Positions 7,616 through 16,320 of a stretch of DNA of 33,943 nt are shown in pieces. The first letter of the stretch is position 1; every line of letters starts with the position of its first letter. The stretch covers positions 1 to 33,943 of the forward strand of contig BLMC01000028.1 in the NCBI GenBank assembly GCA_011959805.1, read 5' to 3'. Both the position numbers and the translations under genes were made by a program. The notes beneath the pieces are model-generated. The model was given only the letters and a program-made list of their open reading frames with translations, did no database searches and was not told the DNA's origin. The stretch is from Lachnospiraceae bacterium. GTDB taxonomy: Bacteria; Bacillota; Clostridia; Lachnospirales; Lachnospiraceae.

Positions 7616-8305
7616 TGCCCAATAATTATGTAAATACAATATATAATATAAAGGACAGACCATTAACATCATACCCAGATCAATTAATACAATATCTAGT
7701 ATCTAGGTATCATATCAAGAAAAAAAGTATCTTATTAGATAGTGGTGCAGGGAGAGGAGATTTTTCGGAAGCATTTTTTAATGCAGGGATGAGTACGTGG
7801 GCAGTAGATGGTTCGGAATATAAAAACAAGAAAAATACAAGGGGGGGGGGTAAAGTATATTGGGAATGTAGATTTGGAAACAGCAGTGCTGCCATTTGAA
7901 GATAATTTTTTTGATGTAGTATTTTCAAAGTCAGTGTTGGAACACATACATAGGCCAGAACAATATTTATCAGAGATCAATAGAATATTGAAACCAGGTG
8001 GTTTATTTATAGTTTTAGTACCAGATTGGCATTCTCAAATGTATATTTATTATGATGATTTTAGTCATGTACAACCTTATACACAAAAAGGATTAGAAGA
8101 TGTATTAAAAATATATGGATTTAAAAATGTAAGAACAGAAATATTTTATCAGTTACCAGTTTTATGGAAGTATCCAGAAATTAAATTTTTATGTAGAATT
8201 TTACAGTTTATCGGTGGTCCTGTTAAAAAGATTGCTCGAAATAAATTTTATCGATTTTCAAGGGAACTTATGATATTGGGGACAGGGAGAAAAAGTAAAA
8301 AATAG
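7615..8305 (+). CDS. Phase-variable class I SAM methyltransferase (frame OFF at G10)
   Basis: A second gene is split at a G10 run (7841-7850). The 5' part contains ILLDSGAGRGDFSEAF, motif I of class I methyltransferases, and AVDGSEYKN, the acidic end of strand 2. After the tract the other frame continues VKYIGNVDLETAVLPFEDN, then FFDVVFSKSVLEH and INRILKPGGLFIVLVPD, typical of Methyltransf_11 enzymes. Deleting one G gives one continuous ~229-residue protein; with ten, translation stops at 7899 after about 95 residues. ATG 7615 is chosen because GGAGG at 7603-7607 is seven bases away; a GTG at 7612 is also in frame. It overlaps the VOC stop (TGATG). The role is probably glycan methylation; the acceptor is unknown. 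Confidence 0.83.
7841..7850 (+). repeat. Poly-G (G10) slippage tract in second methyltransferase gene
   Basis: Ten consecutive G sit between strand 2 (AVDGSEYKN) and the next conserved segment (VKYIGNVDLE) of the methyltransferase. The frame is restored with 9, 6 or 12 G, the same ON length as the other two tracts in this window. Confidence 0.9.
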
Positions 8306-8306
8306 T

Positions 8307-9086
8307 ATGGATTTGCAATTAAAAGGAAAAATAGTTGTAATTACTGCTTCGACAAATGGTATTGGATATGCATCTGCAAGGATGTTTCTTGAGGAAGGTG
8401 CATATGTAGTAATAAACGGAAGAAATGAAGATACTTTACAGAGTGGGTGTGCTATCTTAAAAAAAGAATTTGGAGACGAACAGGTTTCCTATTTTTGTGG
8501 AGATGCTACAAAAGAGAAGGATATTATAGAGCTAAAGAATTATGTACAGAAAATATATGGGAAGATAGATTGTCTTGTAGCAAACGTAGGAAGTGGACGT
8601 CCATCAACAGAAGATAAGCTGGACTCCAGTGAGTGGGAGAGCAGTTTTCAGATAAATCTGTTTAGTTCTGTAAAGTTAATTCATGTATTTCATGATATGT
8701 GGGATATTCAAAAAGGTGGAAGTATTGTCCTTTTGTCTTCTTTGGCTGCTTGTGAAAGAATTGGGGCTCCTTATGCATATGCAGCAGCAAAAGAAGGAAT
8801 TAAAGTGTTGACAAAGTATCTTTCAGATGATTACGCTTCAAAAAATATTCGTGTAAATTGTGTGATTCCTGGAAACGTATTATTTCCAGGTGGCAGATGG
8901 GAAGAATTGATAGCACTTGACAAAGAGGGAATACAAAACTATATACAGAAAAATGTTCCAATGAAGCGGTTTGCTCAGCCACAGGAAATCGCGGCTGCAA
9001 TTGTATTTCTTTCTTCCGCCTTAGCTTCTTTTATCACAGGAACATCACTTGTTGTTGATGGAGGACAGAAGAGGGGTATTTCATAA
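8307..9086 (+). CDS. SDR-family oxidoreductase
   Basis: This is a classical short-chain dehydrogenase/reductase of 259 residues. It has TASTNGIG (13-20) in place of the usual TGxxxGIG, NGR after the second strand, which suggests a preference for NADP, ANVG (92-95) in place of NNAG, a serine pair near 144, the catalytic pair Y158 and K162 in YAAAK, and VVDGG near the C-terminus. It would oxidise or reduce a hydroxyl/keto group, probably on a sugar in this locus. It begins one base after the stop of the phase-variable methyltransferase and has no strong ribosome binding site, so its translation or transcription may fall when that gene is out of frame. The family is sure; the substrate is unknown. 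Confidence 0.87.
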   Translation: MDLQLKGKIVVITASTNGIGYASARMFLEEGAYVVINGRNEDTLQSGCAILKKEFGDEQVSYFCGDATKEKDIIELKNYVQKIYGKIDCLVANVGSGRPSTEDKLDSSEWESSFQINLFSSVKLIHVFHDMWDIQKGGSIVLLSSLAACERIGAPYAYAAAKEGIKVLTKYLSDDYASKNIRVNCVIPGNVLFPGGRWEELIALDKEGIQNYIQKNVPMKRFAQPQEIAAAIVFLSSALASFITGTSLVVDGGQKRGIS

Positions 9087-9121
9087 TATAAATCGTAATA
9101 AGAAAATATGAGGAAATTGAG

Positions 9122-9958
9122 ATGACATCAATTGAAAAGTTTTATATAGAAAATAAAATTGTAGTGATAACTGGCGGTGCTGGTTTGTTGGGGAAGAAAC
9201 ATGCAGAAGCTGTCATAGAGGGAAAAGGAATCCCTGTATTAATTGATATCTCTGCACAGGCACTTGATGCTGCAAAGAAACAGTTGATAGATACTTATGG
9301 AAAAAATTGTAGCGTGGAATGTTATACTGCAGACATTACAAAATCACAACGTATAAAAGAAATATCAGATGATTTAATAAAGAAATACGAACATATAGAT
9401 GTGTTGATTAACAATGCAGCCAATAATCCCAAAGTGGAAGGAAAAGCAGCCAATATGAAGGCAATCCAGTTTGAAAATTTTCCGATGCAGATGTGGATCG
9501 ATGATATAGCAGTGGGATTGACTGGTGCATTTGTATGTGCACAAATATTCGGTGAAGTCATGGCAAGGCAAGGAGATGGAAATATACTCAATATTTCTTC
9601 AGATTTGGGAATTATTGCACCAGACCAAAGAATCTATCGCAAAGAGGAGCTTTCAGCAGAAGAACAGCCAGTAAAACCAGTTACGTATTCCGTTATAAAA
9701 CATGGTCTTATTGGACTAACAAAATATCTAGCTACATATTATGCAGAAAAAGGAATTCGAGCGAATACGTTATGTCCATCAGGAGTTTTTAATGGTCAAA
9801 ATGAGGAATTTTTGGACAAGTTGACAAATTTAATTCCAATGGGACGTATGGCTAATATCAATGAATATAAAAGTACAATATTATATTTGATTTCTGATGC
9901 AAGCAGCTATATGACTGGAAGTACAGTGATTGTAGATGGAGGAAGGACATGTTGGTAA
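9122..9958 (+). CDS. SDR-family oxidoreductase, PtmA-like
   Basis: A second classical SDR, 278 residues, has TGGAGLLG (17-24) for NAD(P) binding, NNAA (97-100), a serine pair at 159-160, the catalytic YSVIK (Y189, K193) and TVIVDGG at the C-terminus. The insert between the serines and YSVIK (QRIYRKEELSAEEQPVKPV) and the overall sequence recall PtmA-type oxidoreductases of flagellin nonulosonic acid glycosylation in Campylobacter; this resemblance is from memory and unverified. It fits the neighbouring ulosonic acid synthase and CMP transferase. The start is ATG with a GAGGAAATTG region upstream, about 35 bases after the preceding SDR. The two SDRs are clearly different proteins, not a recent duplication. 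Confidence 0.85.
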   Translation: MTSIEKFYIENKIVVITGGAGLLGKKHAEAVIEGKGIPVLIDISAQALDAAKKQLIDTYGKNCSVECYTADITKSQRIKEISDDLIKKYEHIDVLINNAANNPKVEGKAANMKAIQFENFPMQMWIDDIAVGLTGAFVCAQIFGEVMARQGDGNILNISSDLGIIAPDQRIYRKEELSAEEQPVKPVTYSVIKHGLIGLTKYLATYYAEKGIRANTLCPSGVFNGQNEEFLDKLTNLIPMGRMANINEYKSTILYLISDASSYMTGSTVIVDGGRTCW

Positions 9959-10042
9959 AACAATGAGTATAAAAGAGCGAGAGGAAAACATTTGAATTCA
10001 TAGAAATGTATTATAAATATGATGAAAGGAGCAATTTTATAA

Positions 10043-11438
10043 ATGAAAGTTTTATTAATTGCATATGACAATGATAGCCATATTTCTTTTTTCCGGCAGG
10101 ATTGGTATATGTTGTATCAGCAATTAGGGAAGCAGGGCATGAAGTAGAGATATATCATCAAGATATTTATCATTATCCAGAAGAACTCTTGACAGAATAT
10201 TTAACGAAAAATATGTTTGATGCTGTTGATGTTGGAGGATGTGGTAGATATTATCAATACAGGAAAATTAAAGCAATTGCAAATGCAATTAATAAAGTGC
10301 CCAATAAACTTTTCTTTTGGATGGGAGGACATTTACCATCGCCAGAACTAGAATATTTTCTTAGAAAGTTTAAGGCTGATATTATTATGATCGGTGAGAG
10401 TGATGAAACTGTGAAAGAAGTTCTAAAGGTGCTTGAAACATCAAGAGACTGGAGTAGAGTAAAAGGAATTGCGTTTATTGATAGTGGGGGGGGGTATGTT
10501 TTGAATGAAAGACGTCCTTTAATCTCTGATATAGATAGCATTCCCTCTCTGGCATATGATTTGTTTAATATGGAACATTATGTGCTCTATCCTCAAACTA
10601 ATAGTGATAGGCATGATAGATGCGCAGAAATATTAAGTGGAAGAGGTTGCCCGTTTCATTGTAATTTTTGCTATCGTATGGATAGTGGGTTCCGACCACG
10701 TTCTACAGAAAAAATTATTGAAGAAATTGAAATGTTGAAGCAAAAGTATAGAGTGATATATATTTCTTTTATTGATGAGTTGCTGATGTCATCAATAAAG
10801 CGTACGACTGAATTCTGCAACAAGATAATAGAGAAAAAAGTAGATGTGAAATGGGGGTGTAGCGGAAGATTAAATTATGCATCAAAGGATAAGGAAATGT
10901 TAAAGTTAATGAATAAGGCAGGCTGTGTATTTATTAATTATGGTATTGAGTCAATGGATGATGAAGCACTAAAACGTATGAATAAAAATCTAACAACAGA
11001 GATGATTGTAAAAGGAGTGGAAAATACGTTGGATGCAGGCATTAGCCCTGGATTGAATATTATTTTTGGAAACTTGAGTGAAACGAGAAAATCAATAAAG
11101 AATGATGTGGAATTTCTATTGAAGTATGATGATCATGCTCTGCTGCGTACTATTAGACCAGTGACCCCTTATCCAGGAACAGATTTGTATAAATATGCGA
11201 TTGAACATGGGATGATAAAAGATATTGAAGATTTTTATGAACATAAACATGTTGATTCAGATTTACTAACATGTAACTTTACAGAACTGACGGATGATGA
11301 GTATTACGATCTTTGTATTGGGCAAATAATATTCTATTGGAAAATTATCTAAAAAACACGCATCAGGCAAATAAAGAATGTTTAGATAAGCTTTATATTC
11401 AAAGGGATGCGGATTTTAGAGGTTTTCGATATGTTTAA
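10043..11438 (+). pseudogene. B12-binding radical SAM protein with two frameshifts and a poly-G tract
   Basis: Three frame segments join into one B12-binding radical SAM protein. ATG 10043 (AAAGGAG at 10025-10031) gives MKVLLIAYDNDSHIS; after a T6 run at 10087-10092 the next frame continues FFPAGLVYVVSAIREAG and on to the cluster motif GCPFHCNFC (CX3CX2C); near 11320-11322 the frame changes again to ANNILLENYLKNTHQANK, ending FRGFRYV at 11438. One extra T and one extra G make a continuous 465-residue frame. The N-terminal half resembles the cobalamin-binding domain, the rest a radical SAM barrel; such enzymes often methylate unactivated carbons. A G9 run at 10486-10494 is in frame. The two one-base losses in homopolymers mean either a decayed gene or sequence errors. 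Without repair, the longest piece is a TTG-started 416-residue fragment. Confidence 0.8.
10486..10494 (+). repeat. Poly-G (G9) slippage tract in radical SAM gene
   Basis: Nine consecutive G encode Gly-Gly-Gly within IDSGGGYVLNERR, between the B12-binding and radical SAM parts. Here the tract length keeps the frame open, matching the predicted ON length (9) of the two methyltransferase tracts. Confidence 0.88.
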
Positions 11439-11465
11439 TATATGATGTATTATAGAGGAGAGATG

Positions 11466-12920
11466 ATGGGGGAAAATGTTAAATATAAGGAAGTAAGCAA
11501 CGAATGTTCGCCTGAAATAAATATGAGTAAGTTTGCTGAAGAATGGGATAATTTATTTAAATTTGAGGATAGAAGTGAATTGTTGGAATATGTATTAGAG
11601 TATCAAAATATACCAATGTGGCCATTGATTCGCAACCAGGTGATTGTATATGGCATTCGGGCTAAATATAATTTGAATACACCAATAAGGAACAAAAATT
11701 ATCACAGTGAAAGGAATACTGTAAGAGAAGTATTACATAGAAATCCTTTCTTTTCAATTCATAAAGATGTTGTGTATGTAGGATTTCCAAGTAGTAATTT
11801 TACTCGTGACAATACAGGTGTATTTTATGATGAACGTATTAAGAAGTATTATGATGTTATTAAGAGTTCTAGTATGATAGTGTCCGTGTCAGACTATATA
11901 GGTGCTGAATATGCATATAAAAATTGGAAATCAGATTATGTGGTAAATGAACTTGCTCAAAAGAGAAAAAAAAGAAGTATTAAAGATATTCAAACTCTTA
12001 AAAGATTTGTTAGGTTTTTGGATGATGTTTGCCCGATAAAGATAGACACTGAGTTAAAAAAAATAATCTATCGACAGATAATGGTATTTTCAAGGTATCT
12101 TGAGGGATATGTGAGAGCATGGAAACTATATTTGAAAATTGTACGTCCCAAATTAGTTATTGAATATTGTGGATGTTTTATGGGTATATCTAATGTGGCA
12201 ATGAATTTAGCATGTTATGATATGGACATTCCAACTGCTGATATACAAGTTTGTTGGCTCGGTAGAAAAAATCACTCGCATTATTGTGGAAAATCAATAT
12301 TAGAAAGTAGCATTTGTAAAAAAATATATCCTGATTATTTTCTCACATGGGGAAAGTATTGGGAAACAAAGGTGCGTAATCCATGCAAGAAGGTTATTAT
12401 TGGAACACATAGAAAATATAATAAGTCACAAAAAAATAATAATATATTGATCTGTATTGGCTTATATTATGAAGCATATGTGAAATACGTTGATTGGGTA
12501 ATGAATCATTCAGATAATGATGTTGAAATATATTTGAGATTACATCCAAAAGAAAATATAGCAAGTGTAAGAGCAATATTTAGCGCTTTTCAAAATGATA
12601 AACGATTTCATTTTGCAAATGACAATGATTTACAATACTATTTAGATAAATGCACATACTTTATAACAAATGGAAGTACTGTAGTGTTTGAGGCATTAGC
12701 ATGCGGTAAAAAAGTATTTGTAATAGAAGATGCTTCATATGACATGTATGATTTGTATGATATAGCTGATAGAATTTATCACTTCAAAACAATAGAAGAA
12801 TTTGAAGAGTTATGGCTTCATAGAGAATCTATGAGCATGAAGATATACAATGATTTTTTTGACATGAATTATGAAAAATTATTAAAAAAATTTGTACAAA
12901 AGATTTCAATGCAAAAGTAG
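11466..12920 (+). CDS. Putative GT-B-like glycosyltransferase (capsule-type)
   Basis: This ~484-residue protein has no clear family match. Its C-terminal part looks like a GT-B transferase or capsule-synthesis domain: ILICIGLYYEAYV, then YLRLHPKENI, then YFITNGSTVVFEALACGKK, the pattern seen in CDP-glycerol-, sialyl- and capsule-type transferases where S-x-x-x-E-A contacts the donor. The N-terminal ~200 residues include a conserved-looking NIPMWPLIRNQVI segment. No membrane segment is seen. It lies next to the CMP-sugar operon and could be the transferase using that donor; this is inference. Upstream in-frame ATGs exist at 11442 and 11463; 11466 is chosen because GAGGAG ends five bases before it. 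It lacks the Rossmann-like module of the genes that follow. Confidence 0.6.
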   Translation: MGENVKYKEVSNECSPEINMSKFAEEWDNLFKFEDRSELLEYVLEYQNIPMWPLIRNQVIVYGIRAKYNLNTPIRNKNYHSERNTVREVLHRNPFFSIHKDVVYVGFPSSNFTRDNTGVFYDERIKKYYDVIKSSSMIVSVSDYIGAEYAYKNWKSDYVVNELAQKRKKRSIKDIQTLKRFVRFLDDVCPIKIDTELKKIIYRQIMVFSRYLEGYVRAWKLYLKIVRPKLVIEYCGCFMGISNVAMNLACYDMDIPTADIQVCWLGRKNHSHYCGKSILESSICKKIYPDYFLTWGKYWETKVRNPCKKVIIGTHRKYNKSQKNNNILICIGLYYEAYVKYVDWVMNHSDNDVEIYLRLHPKENIASVRAIFSAFQNDKRFHFANDNDLQYYLDKCTYFITNGSTVVFEALACGKKVFVIEDASYDMYDLYDIADRIYHFKTIEEFEELWLHRESMSMKIYNDFFDMNYEKLLKKFVQKISMQK

Positions 12921-12946
12921 ATTTTAATATGAGGAGATAATGATTG

Positions 12947-13846
12947 ATGTTTATTGATAAAGAGATTAAACAGATGATTGAAAATAAGTTAGATGAAGGG
13001 TTTAACAAATTTATTATATATCCGTTTGGTGAGATAGGGTATAGGGTAAAACAAATTTTAAATTTCTGTTATGGTTTACATGAAATTGCTATATGTGATA
13101 ATCATTTATGCAAGTATAACAAAAATCTTTTATCAATAGAACAAATCAAAAATAAGCAGTTGAATGTTGATAGTATTGTTTTTCTATCGTCTATAAATTG
13201 TAAGATATATGGAAGTTTGAAGGAAAATTTAATAAAAGTATTTAGTGAATCTCAAATTGCGGAATTGAAATGTATGCACAACGAGTATATTTTTCAAACT
13301 AAATGTGGAAAGTATACGTTTGGATCATTAAAAGATCATCCGTTAGTTGAGGAAGTTGGATCATTTTGTAGTTTTGCAGATGGTGTAGATGTAGTACCTA
13401 ACCATGCAATGAAATATATCACCACACATCCAATGTTGTATAAAGGAAATAAAAATGAAGATTTAGATAAAATAAAATATGATGAATATAGAGATTGTGA
13501 TTGGTTTTTTCCTGGTGTTCAACCATATGGGTATCGTAGTAAGTTTCGAAGAATTAGAATAGGGAATGATGTATGGCTTGGAAAAAATGTTATTATAACA
13601 AACGGTTCTTATATAGGAAATGGAGTTATAGCTGGGGCGGGTAGTATAATAACAAAGGATGTTCCCGACTATGCGATAGTAGTAGGCAGTCCAGCAAGAA
13701 TTATAAGATACAGATATAATACACAATGTATAGATGCATTGAACAAAATAGCATGGTGGGATTGGGAGGATGATAAAATCCGTGAGCGCTTTAATGATTT
13801 TTATCTTCCGGTAGAGCAATTTATAAAGAAGTACGAGATGGTGTAG
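12947..13846 (+). CDS. Rossmann-like module + hexapeptide acetyltransferase (CatB-like)
   Basis: The ~299-residue protein has two parts. Residues ~1-105 form the Rossmann-like module shared across this locus (KFIIYPFGEIGYRVKQIL, then IAICDNH and a later hydrophobic strand DSIVFLSS). Residues ~115-300 are a left-handed beta-helix acetyltransferase of the xenobiotic/CatB type: VGSFCSFADGVDVVPNHAM with the likely catalytic histidine, IGNDVWLGKNVIITNG, IGAG-like turns and VVGSPARIIR at the end. It should transfer an acyl group from acyl-CoA to a sugar. The start is uncertain: GAGGAG at 12931-12936 is 10 bases from ATG 12947 and 7 from an in-frame TTG 12944. It is the first gene of the module-bearing series. 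Acetyltransferase identity is strong; the acceptor is unknown. Confidence 0.83.
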   Translation: MFIDKEIKQMIENKLDEGFNKFIIYPFGEIGYRVKQILNFCYGLHEIAICDNHLCKYNKNLLSIEQIKNKQLNVDSIVFLSSINCKIYGSLKENLIKVFSESQIAELKCMHNEYIFQTKCGKYTFGSLKDHPLVEEVGSFCSFADGVDVVPNHAMKYITTHPMLYKGNKNEDLDKIKYDEYRDCDWFFPGVQPYGYRSKFRRIRIGNDVWLGKNVIITNGSYIGNGVIAGAGSIITKDVPDYAIVVGSPARIIRYRYNTQCIDALNKIAWWDWEDDKIRERFNDFYLPVEQFIKKYEMV

Positions 13847-13849
13847 AAA

Positions 13850-15055
13850 ATGATTAATAAGAAAGAAATACATACAGGAAATTTTGAATGGGACGGAACA
13901 GATGCTTGGATAATTTGCTCTTATACAAATATGCTTTTCAAGTATGAATTTTTAAATGCAGAGTACAGATTTGTTGCACCATTACCTGAAAACGGGATTG
14001 CGCATTATGATTTTCACTCTAAATGTGTAAAGTATAAAATGAAAGTTTTTTGTCTTCCAAACAGAGGAAATAATATATATATATATGACCTAGCTATAAA
14101 TAAATTTCGTAAGATTGATTTGCAAAATCTGGATGGAAATAGGATTAATCTTGATAAGTTGGAAGTTAAAGACCATATTTTGTATACAGTATCATATGGA
14201 ATGAAACAAATTATTATAATTGATTTAGAAGCAGAAAAAATAATAAATAGATATAGTATCACTGAGTGTGACTGTACATTATATAAAGCAATAAAATGTG
14301 GTGACATAGTATATGCTATTTCTAATGAAAAAGGTATTCTTTGGCAGTGTGATTTGAAACGGTCTATAGTAAAAAAAATAAATTTGCTTAATGATAGTGG
14401 CAATGAGGAATGCGGATTTACTACTATAGCTTGTGTGAAGGAACAATTGTGGTTGAGCGGATACAATAATAAAATATACATATTTAATAGACAAAAAGAG
14501 ATTTTAGAAAAATATATAGAATTGCCCGATGACCTTGGAATTTACGACTTTATAAATAGTAATTCTATATACAAGAATAAAGATAAAAATGATTTTTATT
14601 TTTATGATTGTATTGCTGTTGATAATACAGTATGGTTCATACCTTATCAGGCAAATAAAATTCTATATGTTAAAACAACAGATAATGTTATTAGAGAATT
14701 CTATATTGATGAAGAAGAAGAAACAGATTATAGCCTGAATCGTGTTGTAAAAAGGAAATATGAGATAGTAAAAAAGGACAATGAAGGACAGTTTGTTTTA
14801 AAGTCATACAAAAATAGTTGTTATTATATAATAGACACTACTGACCAGACAATGAAAATAAGGCTAAATAATGTTTCATATTTAAACTTAGAAAAAATTT
14901 GGAAGGAATATGGAATATATAATACTATTTTTTTAGAAGAAATTGCGGTTGATAACATTATGTATTCATATGAAATAGTTAATGATGTGAGGCGAAATGG
15001 ACTAAATGAAAAAACATCGATAGGGAGTAAAATTTATAGTTATATTTGCAGCTAG
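13850..15055 (+). CDS. Predicted cytoplasmic beta-propeller protein of unknown function
   Basis: This 401-residue protein does not match a family I recognise. It shows about seven repeats of a blade-like pattern, a short hydrophobic strand, D/N-containing turn, then another strand: MLFKYEFLNAEYRFVAPL (~28), NIYIYDLAINKFRKIDL (~75), IIIIDLEAEKIINRYSI (~121), ILWQCDLKRSIVKKINL (~163), KIYIFNRQKEILEKYIEL (~208), KILYVKTTDNVIREFYI (~270) and CYYIIDTTDQTMKIRL (~324). Before most of these lies a second strand such as DIVYAISN or TVWFIPY. The ~45-60-residue spacing suits a seven-bladed propeller. There is no signal peptide or membrane segment. It is one of two genes in the 12947-33895 run without the Rossmann-like module, and could be a scaffold or sugar-binding protein. 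It starts at ATG 3 bases after the previous stop. Confidence 0.6.
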   Translation: MINKKEIHTGNFEWDGTDAWIICSYTNMLFKYEFLNAEYRFVAPLPENGIAHYDFHSKCVKYKMKVFCLPNRGNNIYIYDLAINKFRKIDLQNLDGNRINLDKLEVKDHILYTVSYGMKQIIIIDLEAEKIINRYSITECDCTLYKAIKCGDIVYAISNEKGILWQCDLKRSIVKKINLLNDSGNEECGFTTIACVKEQLWLSGYNNKIYIFNRQKEILEKYIELPDDLGIYDFINSNSIYKNKDKNDFYFYDCIAVDNTVWFIPYQANKILYVKTTDNVIREFYIDEEEETDYSLNRVVKRKYEIVKKDNEGQFVLKSYKNSCYYIIDTTDQTMKIRLNNVSYLNLEKIWKEYGIYNTIFLEEIAVDNIMYSYEIVNDVRRNGLNEKTSIGSKIYSYICS

Positions 15056-15078
15056 TGGGAAAATAAGGGGGAACATGT

Positions 15079-16311
15079 ATGTGGGCCAATACGATTGAAA
15101 GATTAAAAGCAGAATTACAAAATGAGAAAAAAATAATATGTTTTGGATGTGGAGAATATTTTGAAAGATTCATATATGAGTACCCGGAATTAGTTTTAAA
15201 TATAGGACTTGTGCTTGACAATAAAGTGTGTATAGGCAAGCAGAAGATAGTAATAAGGCAAAATAAAGAAATTAATATTGTAAATCCTGAAGAATGTAAA
15301 AAATTGAATTTAGATAAGTATGTTGTTTTATTTTGTAGTGCCTTGCATGAAAATATGAAGAAACAGCTTGACAGGTTGTTGGGAGAAGAAAATTATACTT
15401 CGTTTCGTTATCCATTGTCTGAGGATTTTAATATATATTCGAATAAGTATAAAATCAGAACATTAGTTGATTCCACTATTTTAATGTTAGAAAAATACAA
15501 TAATTTGCATAGAGTGTTAGATGATATGAATATTTGGGATAAGGAAAGTTTGAAACAAAAAATCTTAAAAGAAGAGATAGCAGTTATTCCAAGGTTTACG
15601 GTTATATTAACTACTAAATGTTCGCTTAGATGCAAAGAATGCGAAAATATTATGTGGGCACTTAGAGATGCACGCAAACTAGATAAAGAAAAGATTAAAC
15701 ATTCAATTGAAATAATATGTAATGTATTGGATGTTATACCTGTTATTGATTTGATAGGAGGGGAGCCATTTGTTGCGGATTGTTTTGATGAAATTCTTGA
15801 GTTTTGTATCTGCAAGAAAAAAATTAAGAAAATAGAGGTGGTTACCAATGGTACGATTGTACCTGATAAACGGAGGATAGAATTATTAAAAAACGAAAAA
15901 GTATCTTTAATGATCAGTAGATATGAGAATGTTGTAGATTGGACTCCTTTGCTCAACTGTTTAGATAGAGAAAAAATAAATTATGTTAAACTTAATTCAG
16001 AATGGTATCAGACAGGAAAAGTTGATAAAAGAGGGAGATGTAAAGAGGATATAAGAAGACAGTACTATAATTGCTTCTCGTCATTGTTTTGCCGAGCAAT
16101 TCTTGAAGACAAAATGTACGTCTGTCCTAGGGCAGCAGGGATGGGGCTTTTGGGAATGATTAGACAGCAAGATATTTTAGACATAAAAGACAGTGATGAT
16201 ATGAAGGAAAAAATAATGGAGTTTCAGATACTACCTAAATATGAAGTTTGTGATTTTTGTGATGGTGGAATGGAAAACAAAATAATCGTTCCGGCAGGAG
16301 AACAGGAATAA
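15079..16311 (+). CDS. Rossmann-like module + radical SAM/SPASM-type protein
   Basis: This 410-residue fusion has the module at residues ~17-105 (KKIICFGCGEYFERFIYE, LVLDNK, YVVLFCS) and a radical SAM domain at ~170-400. The iron-sulfur motif CSLRCKEC (C181, C185, C188) is canonical CX3CX2C and is followed by IGGEP (~226-230) and VVTNGT. The C-terminal cysteines (NCFSSLFC, VCPRA, VCDFCDGG) suggest a SPASM or twitch region holding further clusters. Radical SAM/SPASM enzymes modify peptides or oxidise sugars; here a sugar or carrier is likelier given the neighbours. ATG 15079 is preceded by AAGGGGG seven bases upstream; a nearby ATG at 15075 is in another frame. The next gene follows after 9 bases and is also radical SAM-like. 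Confidence 0.82.
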   Translation: MWANTIERLKAELQNEKKIICFGCGEYFERFIYEYPELVLNIGLVLDNKVCIGKQKIVIRQNKEINIVNPEECKKLNLDKYVVLFCSALHENMKKQLDRLLGEENYTSFRYPLSEDFNIYSNKYKIRTLVDSTILMLEKYNNLHRVLDDMNIWDKESLKQKILKEEIAVIPRFTVILTTKCSLRCKECENIMWALRDARKLDKEKIKHSIEIICNVLDVIPVIDLIGGEPFVADCFDEILEFCICKKKIKKIEVVTNGTIVPDKRRIELLKNEKVSLMISRYENVVDWTPLLNCLDREKINYVKLNSEWYQTGKVDKRGRCKEDIRRQYYNCFSSLFCRAILEDKMYVCPRAAGMGLLGMIRQQDILDIKDSDDMKEKIMEFQILPKYEVCDFCDGGMENKIIVPAGEQE

Positions 16312-16320
16312 GGAGAGAAA

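Noticed and set aside
7808..8305. Independent gene starting inside the second methyltransferase
   Set aside because: It has no ribosome binding site and its sequence is the direct continuation of the preceding methyltransferase fold across the G10 tract.
9322..9591. Antisense frames of 60-180 codons throughout the window (for example inside the SDR, radical SAM and glycosyltransferase genes)
   Set aside because: All lie opposite strongly supported + strand genes and show no conserved domains; they are shadows of codon bias.
9987..10042. Promoter between the second SDR and the radical SAM gene (TTGAAT with TATAAA)
   Set aside because: The two elements are only 14 bases apart, and the gap is short and AT-rich; chance is likely.
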